DNA of 9,949 nucleotides from Verrucomicrobiota bacterium (lineage in GTDB: Bacteria > Verrucomicrobiota > Verrucomicrobiia > Limisphaerales > SXQI01), in NCBI GenBank assembly GCA_008933045.1, contig WBXJ01000104.1, forward strand, positions 1 to 9,949. The letters run 5' to 3'. The notes under the pieces were generated by a model. That model worked only from the letters and a program-made list of their open reading frames with translations. It was not told the origin of the DNA and did no database searches. The first letter of the stretch is position 1, and each line of letters starts with the position of its first letter. A program made the translations under genes and the position numbers. Positions 6,265 to 9,949 of the stretch are shown in pieces.

Positions 6265-7212
6265 TTAAAATACGTGCCAAACATCTCTTAGTGCTACCGC
6301 TAGTCTCCCTAAAACCCAATGGATGGGTGTGACAACGGTTTGGGTTGCCGAGCGTATTTGGTTCGCAAACTCAGGTGTTTCATCCCGTGTCCCCTGAATT
6401 TTTACGTGCGATCTGGCAGCAAAAAGGCACAGAAGCTTCTGCCTCTGCAACCATCGTGCAAGAACGGATCCATCTCGCATTTGATGTCCTAGTTCCATTG
6501 CTTTCCATTCATCCAGCACCCACGATTGAATCTGTCTCTTGTTCCGGGAGGTCGCGCTATCAGGATGAGATCGGATTTGGCAAAGCACCTCCCCCACCTC
6601 CAGAATTGCGCGGCAGTGTGTCGCTATCTCAGCATAGAAAACGCAGTCTGCTGTCTGAGGCATGTCTAAACGAAATTCGCAGGGCAATTTTTGGTGATTC
6701 GTCTTTAAAAGTACCGAGCCACAAAACAAAGTTTGTAATTCGCTTTGTCGTTTGACCAATTCGGATTGGGTTAAATGGTTGACTCCGTCGGCTGTCCGTT
6801 GATGTAAAAACGGGATCAATACACCCTCATGGTCGATGGCTTCTGTTAAGCTGAAGGCGAGAGACAGACTCGAAGCGTTTTCTAAAACTGAGACTGTTCG
6901 GCTCAAAAATTTGGGCAGCACTAGATCATCCGCAAGGAGTAAATGCAGGTAGTCGGTCTGCGAAGCGAATTGCAGGGTACGGTTGAGGTTTTTGAAAAGT
7001 CCTTGGTTACATTCGTTGATTCGTAATTCGCAGTTGATCTCCGGGTGTGCCTTCTGAAAACCCTCCACCAACGCGCAGGTTCGATCCGTGGAGGCGTCAT
7101 CGATCACCACCAAAAGATCAGGGCGACGGGTTTGATCCGCGATGCATTGGAGCGTGGCACCTAAAAAACGCTCGCCGTTGTAAACAGGAATAACAGTAGT
7201 GACGTAGCTCAT
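6265..7212 (-). CDS. family 2 glycosyltransferase
   Basis: A 315-residue GT-A fold glycosyltransferase that would add a sugar from a nucleotide donor to a glycan or lipid-linked acceptor at the cytoplasmic face. Features: TTVIPVYNGERFLGATLQCI at 5-24 (donor-site strand), VVIDDASTDRT (35-45), NQGLFKNLNRTL (69-80), then LLLADDL (91-97), where A94-D95-D96 takes the place of the usual metal-binding DxD. An FCGSVLLK segment (163-170), TADCVFYAEIA (188-198) and RSHPDSAT (214-221) match the second half of GT2 catalytic domains. The last 70 residues are basic and amphipathic, with no obvious membrane span. It starts 12 bases after the RmlD-like gene and is probably the last gene of the sugar operon; it has only a weak ribosome site. 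The donor and acceptor sugars cannot be told from sequence. Confidence 0.92.
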   Translation of the reverse strand: MSYVTTVIPVYNGERFLGATLQCIADQTRRPDLLVVIDDASTDRTCALVEGFQKAHPEINCELRINECNQGLFKNLNRTLQFASQTDYLHLLLADDLVLPKFLSRTVSVLENASSLSLAFSLTEAIDHEGVLIPFLHQRTADGVNHLTQSELVKRQSELQTLFCGSVLLKTNHQKLPCEFRLDMPQTADCVFYAEIATHCRAILEVGEVLCQIRSHPDSATSRNKRQIQSWVLDEWKAMELGHQMRDGSVLARWLQRQKLLCLFAARSHVKIQGTRDETPEFANQIRSATQTVVTPIHWVLGRLAVALRDVWHVF

Positions 7213-7224
7213 ATCGAATGACGA

Positions 7225-8007
7225 TCAGGGGTATTCCTGCAATTCTCGAAGTTGGACGGCTATCGTCGGGGTTGAAATATTTGGCACGAGTGTTCTCGAG
7301 ACGGAACACTGAGCTTCCAGGGCTTCTACACGGACGTCCTGATGCCAAGTCTCGATAATGCGGCTTAGCAACTCATGCTTTGAGCAGGCTGGGGTGAACC
7401 CCGGTTGAAGCAGTTTCTTGGCGCCAAATCGTTCACCGTTCACCAACCGTTGACATAATTTCGCCCATTCGAGGCTGGTCACGCCATTCCAGGAATGATT
7501 CGTAAAACCGAGAATCCGCCCTCTCTGACTCAAAGCCCAACTAAATAAACTGCGGCTCGTGGTAAGCTCGGGGCCGATAATTGAACAACGAATCACGTAA
7601 TGGTTGGCAGCTAAAACTACTGACTCCGCCTGTCGCTTGGAGAGCCCGTAATCATCTGTCGCATCAGGAATATCGGAAACCAACCGGTCGGACGGGTGGT
7701 TCTGAAACACTCCATCTGTGCTTGCATGAATCAGTTGAGTAGAAGGCGGAAGAGATTCTGCGAGTAATCGAGGTAGCTCTGCGTTGATTGCAAACAGTTG
7801 CGCTGAGCTGATCCCATCGTGCGCACGAACCCCGATGCAGTTAATACACCAATCGGACTGGGTGAGCTGCACTTCATGCAGGAAGGCTTCAACGTCATTT
7901 GAGAGAAACCGTTGGGAAACCGTCCGCACCTCATGCCCCATCTGGGCGAGATATCGCACGACCATATGCCCGAGCATTCCCTGATGACCTAAAACGCAAA
8001 CCCGCAT
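7225..8007 (-). CDS. RmlD-like sugar-nucleotide reductase (SDR)
   Basis: A 260-residue extended SDR of the RmlD substrate-binding family, which includes dTDP-4-dehydrorhamnose reductase and related ketosugar reductases. The N-terminal nucleotide-binding loop is MRVCVLGHQGMLGHMV; GHQGMLG (7-13) replaces the common GATGMLG. NCIGV (56-60) and the active-site STDGVF (96-101) follow, and the YxxxK pair is Y120-K124 in DYGLSK. GFTNHSWNGVTSLEWA matches the later substrate-side region. It is somewhat shorter than typical RmlD (about 290-300 residues). The ATG at 8007 sits four bases after a strong AGGAGG and overlaps the preceding stop in TGATG, implying translational coupling to the C-methyltransferase; an in-frame TTG at 8010 is too close to the ribosome site. 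Context suggests it reduces the keto group of a C-methylated sugar, but this is inference. Confidence 0.88.
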   Translation of the reverse strand: MRVCVLGHQGMLGHMVVRYLAQMGHEVRTVSQRFLSNDVEAFLHEVQLTQSDWCINCIGVRAHDGISSAQLFAINAELPRLLAESLPPSTQLIHASTDGVFQNHPSDRLVSDIPDATDDYGLSKRQAESVVLAANHYVIRCSIIGPELTTSRSLFSWALSQRGRILGFTNHSWNGVTSLEWAKLCQRLVNGERFGAKKLLQPGFTPACSKHELLSRIIETWHQDVRVEALEAQCSVSRTLVPNISTPTIAVQLRELQEYP

Positions 8008-9194
8008 CAATCCTCCTCAAACGCGGTGAGCCATGTTCCAGAATAGGCGGGATTTTTACGGATGATATCCTCGCGATAATTCCAAGCCGTAATTAGGCAA
8101 TCGTTGGCGGGTTGCTCCAACAACCGAGTCTGCGCCACAATCGGTGTCGCAACACGAGGAATGAATTTATTAACCCTCAAAGGCGCCTCATCCACGATGT
8201 AATCGAAACGCAATTCTTGCAGTTGGTTCAAGTAAACATTCGCACGACCGGCGGCACCGTAAGCAGCGATGCAGTGGCCCTGTTGCTTGGATTTAATGAG
8301 AAGCCGAGCCGCTTTTGTCTCATAACGATGATGGTACGCCTCCTGCAATCGGTTCAACAAAGGCCGCAGAACATTCGGTTGAACTGGGCTGCTTCCTCGA
8401 TGCGATTCCTTCCGAAAACAAATGCGTAACGCCCCACCATGCATGGGTGTTTTCAATGTTTGCACATGAGAAAAGCCTAGCGGAGCGAGACATCGTTGCA
8501 GCGATTGTTCGCTCCATTCCACTTTATGTTCGTGATAAATTGTGTCCCACTGACACCCACGAAGGAGCGATGCGAGATCATGCACCTCCAGCCAGAAATC
8601 GCCTCCGATCCTTAGCGCAAGGGCGACCGCTTCAAAAACGCTTCTTAGATCAGAAATATGAGCTAAACAATTGGAACCCGAGATAACATCGATTTTTCCC
8701 TCCAAATGTTGATCCAAGACAAGTCCCAAGGTGAACGGTTGGTTGTGAAGCGTGTAGTGAACCGGCGATGTTGTCGCCCGTAGCGCGACATCGCTTGGAT
8801 CGACTCCTACCAAATTCCAATGTTGAGGCAACCTCTGGAGCAGCACCCCGTCGTTGCATCCAATCTCCAGAAACGACAGTCGATCAGAGCCAGAATATCG
8901 AGCCTTCAGAAACTCCGCATAACCCACGAAGTGCTGGACCAGCCCAGCGATGCTTGAGGACGAGTAGTTGTAATGCGAGAATAGTGTCGCATCAGAAACG
9001 TTTTCTGCCACCTGCACCAATTCACACTCAGAGCACAACACCCAAGTCAGAGGAATAAGGGGTGCTGCTAAAGCCGTCGCTTCGGTGGGGCAGAACACTC
9101 CAGCCAATGGCATAGGATCCATAGTGAGAACCACCTCGCACCTATCAATGGCAGCATGGCATCCCCGGCATTGGGTGATCGAAGCACAAATCAT
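8007..9194 (-). CDS. SAM-dependent sugar C-methyltransferase (TylCIII/NovU-type)
   Basis: A 395-residue three-part methyltransferase. The N-terminal zinc-binding domain shows CRGC (C9, C12) and CSEC (C54, C57), the four-cysteine pattern of this family. The central Rossmann domain carries the SAM-binding FLEIGCNDGVLL (108-119) and VGVDPS (129-134). DTIYHEH (217-223) is the family's catalytic segment, with Y220, E222 and H223 equivalent to the tyrosine, glutamate and histidine described for TcaB9-like enzymes. The C-terminal domain (about 300-395) has the typical AAYGAAGRANVYLN (310-323), YIVDEAP and the ending ITAWNYREDI. Known members place a methyl group on carbon 3 of a 3-keto-deoxysugar nucleotide, giving branched sugars of antibiotics and surface glycans. 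It precedes and overlaps the RmlD-like reductase, a pairing consistent with that chemistry. Family assignment is strong; substrate is unknown. Confidence 0.93.
   Translation of the reverse strand: MICASITQCRGCHAAIDRCEVVLTMDPMPLAGVFCPTEATALAAPLIPLTWVLCSECELVQVAENVSDATLFSHYNYSSSSIAGLVQHFVGYAEFLKARYSGSDRLSFLEIGCNDGVLLQRLPQHWNLVGVDPSDVALRATTSPVHYTLHNQPFTLGLVLDQHLEGKIDVISGSNCLAHISDLRSVFEAVALALRIGGDFWLEVHDLASLLRGCQWDTIYHEHKVEWSEQSLQRCLAPLGFSHVQTLKTPMHGGALRICFRKESHRGSSPVQPNVLRPLLNRLQEAYHHRYETKAARLLIKSKQQGHCIAAYGAAGRANVYLNQLQELRFDYIVDEAPLRVNKFIPRVATPIVAQTRLLEQPANDCLITAWNYREDIIRKNPAYSGTWLTAFEED
8012..8017 (-). promoter_or_regulatory. strong ribosome binding site for the RmlD-like gene
   Basis: The minus strand reads AGGAGG four bases before the ATG at 8007, inside the last codons of the C-methyltransferase gene. 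It fixes the start of the downstream gene and is the clearest Shine-Dalgarno sequence in the window, where most genes have weak ones. Confidence 0.75.
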
Positions 9195-9237
9195 ATGCGT
9201 TCATTCCAAAACTCAGCGTTCGTACTCACCTGATTAG

Positions 9238-9936
9238 TTACCGACGGAGGGCCGTTTTATGTCGTGCGTAAGTGCCTCGTACGTCCTTGAGAGCAACGAG
9301 GTTAAACGCATGCTTCGGACGTTTGTTGATCCTCAATAGCAGAGTGAGAACCTCATCCAAGGTAATACACATCGGAAAGTTGTACTTTGGCCCCGCCATA
9401 TAATCGCGAAGATATTTCGTCCCGGTCGTCCCAAAATTTTCGTAACCGATTCCTTCAAAATCATGAATGAACCAGCCCGAGAGGTGCCGTTGAAATTCGT
9501 TACCGAATTCGGGTCCCTGTTCGACGAACCCGTTTGGGGTTTCTAAAATGACGTATTTACTCGTCAACTGCTCGCATCGTCTTAAAAGTTCAAACCCCAA
9601 ATGTTTGGGCACATGCTCGATCACTCCATAAAGGCTGACGATGTCGAATTTTTCGCCGTTGTTGACTCGCTCTAAAATGGATGTGGAATCCTCCCGAAGG
9701 ATGTCTGCCACCAGATAATCATCGTGCAAGTTTTTTGCTCTCGCCATCTCGATCGCCATTGGAAACGCATCGATGCCGACCGTCCTCAACGCCGGCCGAA
9801 ACGCGCTCAAGTCCGAGTGGCTTCCACAGCCAATGTCCAAACCCGACTTGCAATCCCCGCCTTTGACCAGTTCGGCTGTATAGTCAAATACCGTGCGTGG
9901 TCGGAGCTTTTTACGAATGAATTGGTTGATGCTCAT
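9238..9936 (-). CDS. class I SAM-dependent methyltransferase
   Basis: A 232-residue cytoplasmic methyltransferase with a standard Rossmann core. Motif I is GLDIGCGSHSDL (32-43), the acidic end of strand 2 is VGIDAF (53-58), VADI (76-79) contacts the adenine, and FDIVSLYGVIEHVPKH (97-112) is motif IV with the EHV signature of Methyltransf_11/23-like proteins. ILETPNG (130-136) follows on strand 5. After residue 140 the protein has an unusual aromatic segment (SGWFIHDFEGIGYENFGTTG) and a basic tail, probably an acceptor-specific insert. The ATG is three bases from an AGGG. It lies 43 bases upstream of the C-methyltransferase gene in the same direction, so it probably belongs to the same sugar operon and may methylate a glycan or sugar hydroxyl. 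The acceptor is not inferable. Confidence 0.88.
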   Translation of the reverse strand: MSINQFIRKKLRPRTVFDYTAELVKGGDCKSGLDIGCGSHSDLSAFRPALRTVGIDAFPMAIEMARAKNLHDDYLVADILREDSTSILERVNNGEKFDIVSLYGVIEHVPKHLGFELLRRCEQLTSKYVILETPNGFVEQGPEFGNEFQRHLSGWFIHDFEGIGYENFGTTGTKYLRDYMAGPKYNFPMCITLDEVLTLLLRINKRPKHAFNLVALKDVRGTYARHKTALRR

Positions 9937-9949
9937 TTACCCTAAACAC

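Noticed and set aside
6345..6755. 136-residue plus-strand frame opposite the glycosyltransferase
   Set aside because: The minus-strand frame carries clear GT2 motifs throughout this span, while the plus frame shows none.

Overview
The window looks like chromosomal DNA of a free-living bacterium with moderate, near-balanced base composition. The overall flavour of the proteins suggests a Verrucomicrobiota-like or related PVC-group organism. The main hints are the lipoprotein amidase with an extra N-terminal domain, the single-copy Dabb protein, the short ABA-sandwich-like protein and the generally weak Shine-Dalgarno signals. This is an impression from sequence style, not a demonstrated assignment. 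Genes are tightly packed and all but one lie on the minus strand.

Right part (9936 down to 6265, minus strand): four genes for surface polysaccharide or modified-sugar synthesis read in one direction. They are a SAM-dependent methyltransferase, a TylCIII/NovU-type sugar C-methyltransferase with zinc-binding cysteines, an RmlD-like sugar-nucleotide reductase, and a family 2 glycosyltransferase. The last three are nearly contiguous (TGATG overlap, then a 12-nt gap). The plausible joint job is to make a C-methylated or otherwise modified nucleotide sugar and transfer it to a growing glycan. The exact sugar cannot be read from the sequence.

Middle part (6182 down to 2789, minus strand): a 107-residue protein resembling phage ABA-sandwich/BC1872-like proteins, a NifS/IscS-type cysteine desulfurase, tyrosyl-tRNA synthetase (tyrS) and a Dabb-domain protein. 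These are housekeeping or small accessory genes with no obvious link to the sugar genes. An 8-bp tandem repeat runs into the start codon of the 107-residue gene.

Left part: pyrF (2043-2750) is the only plus-strand gene. It converges on the Dabb gene and diverges from a lipoprotein N-acetylmuramoyl-L-alanine amidase (1955 down to 813). The amidase stop codon abuts the start of an NAD-dependent sugar-nucleotide epimerase/dehydratase that runs off the left edge. Envelope-polysaccharide functions therefore flank the housekeeping block on both sides.

I see no RNA genes, CRISPR array, insertion sequence, integrase or attachment site. No gene-free stretch exceeds about 210 bases. I found no convincing undescribed multi-gene system. 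The most unusual items are the small ABA-sandwich-like gene with its repeat-laden start region and the possible branched-sugar module.
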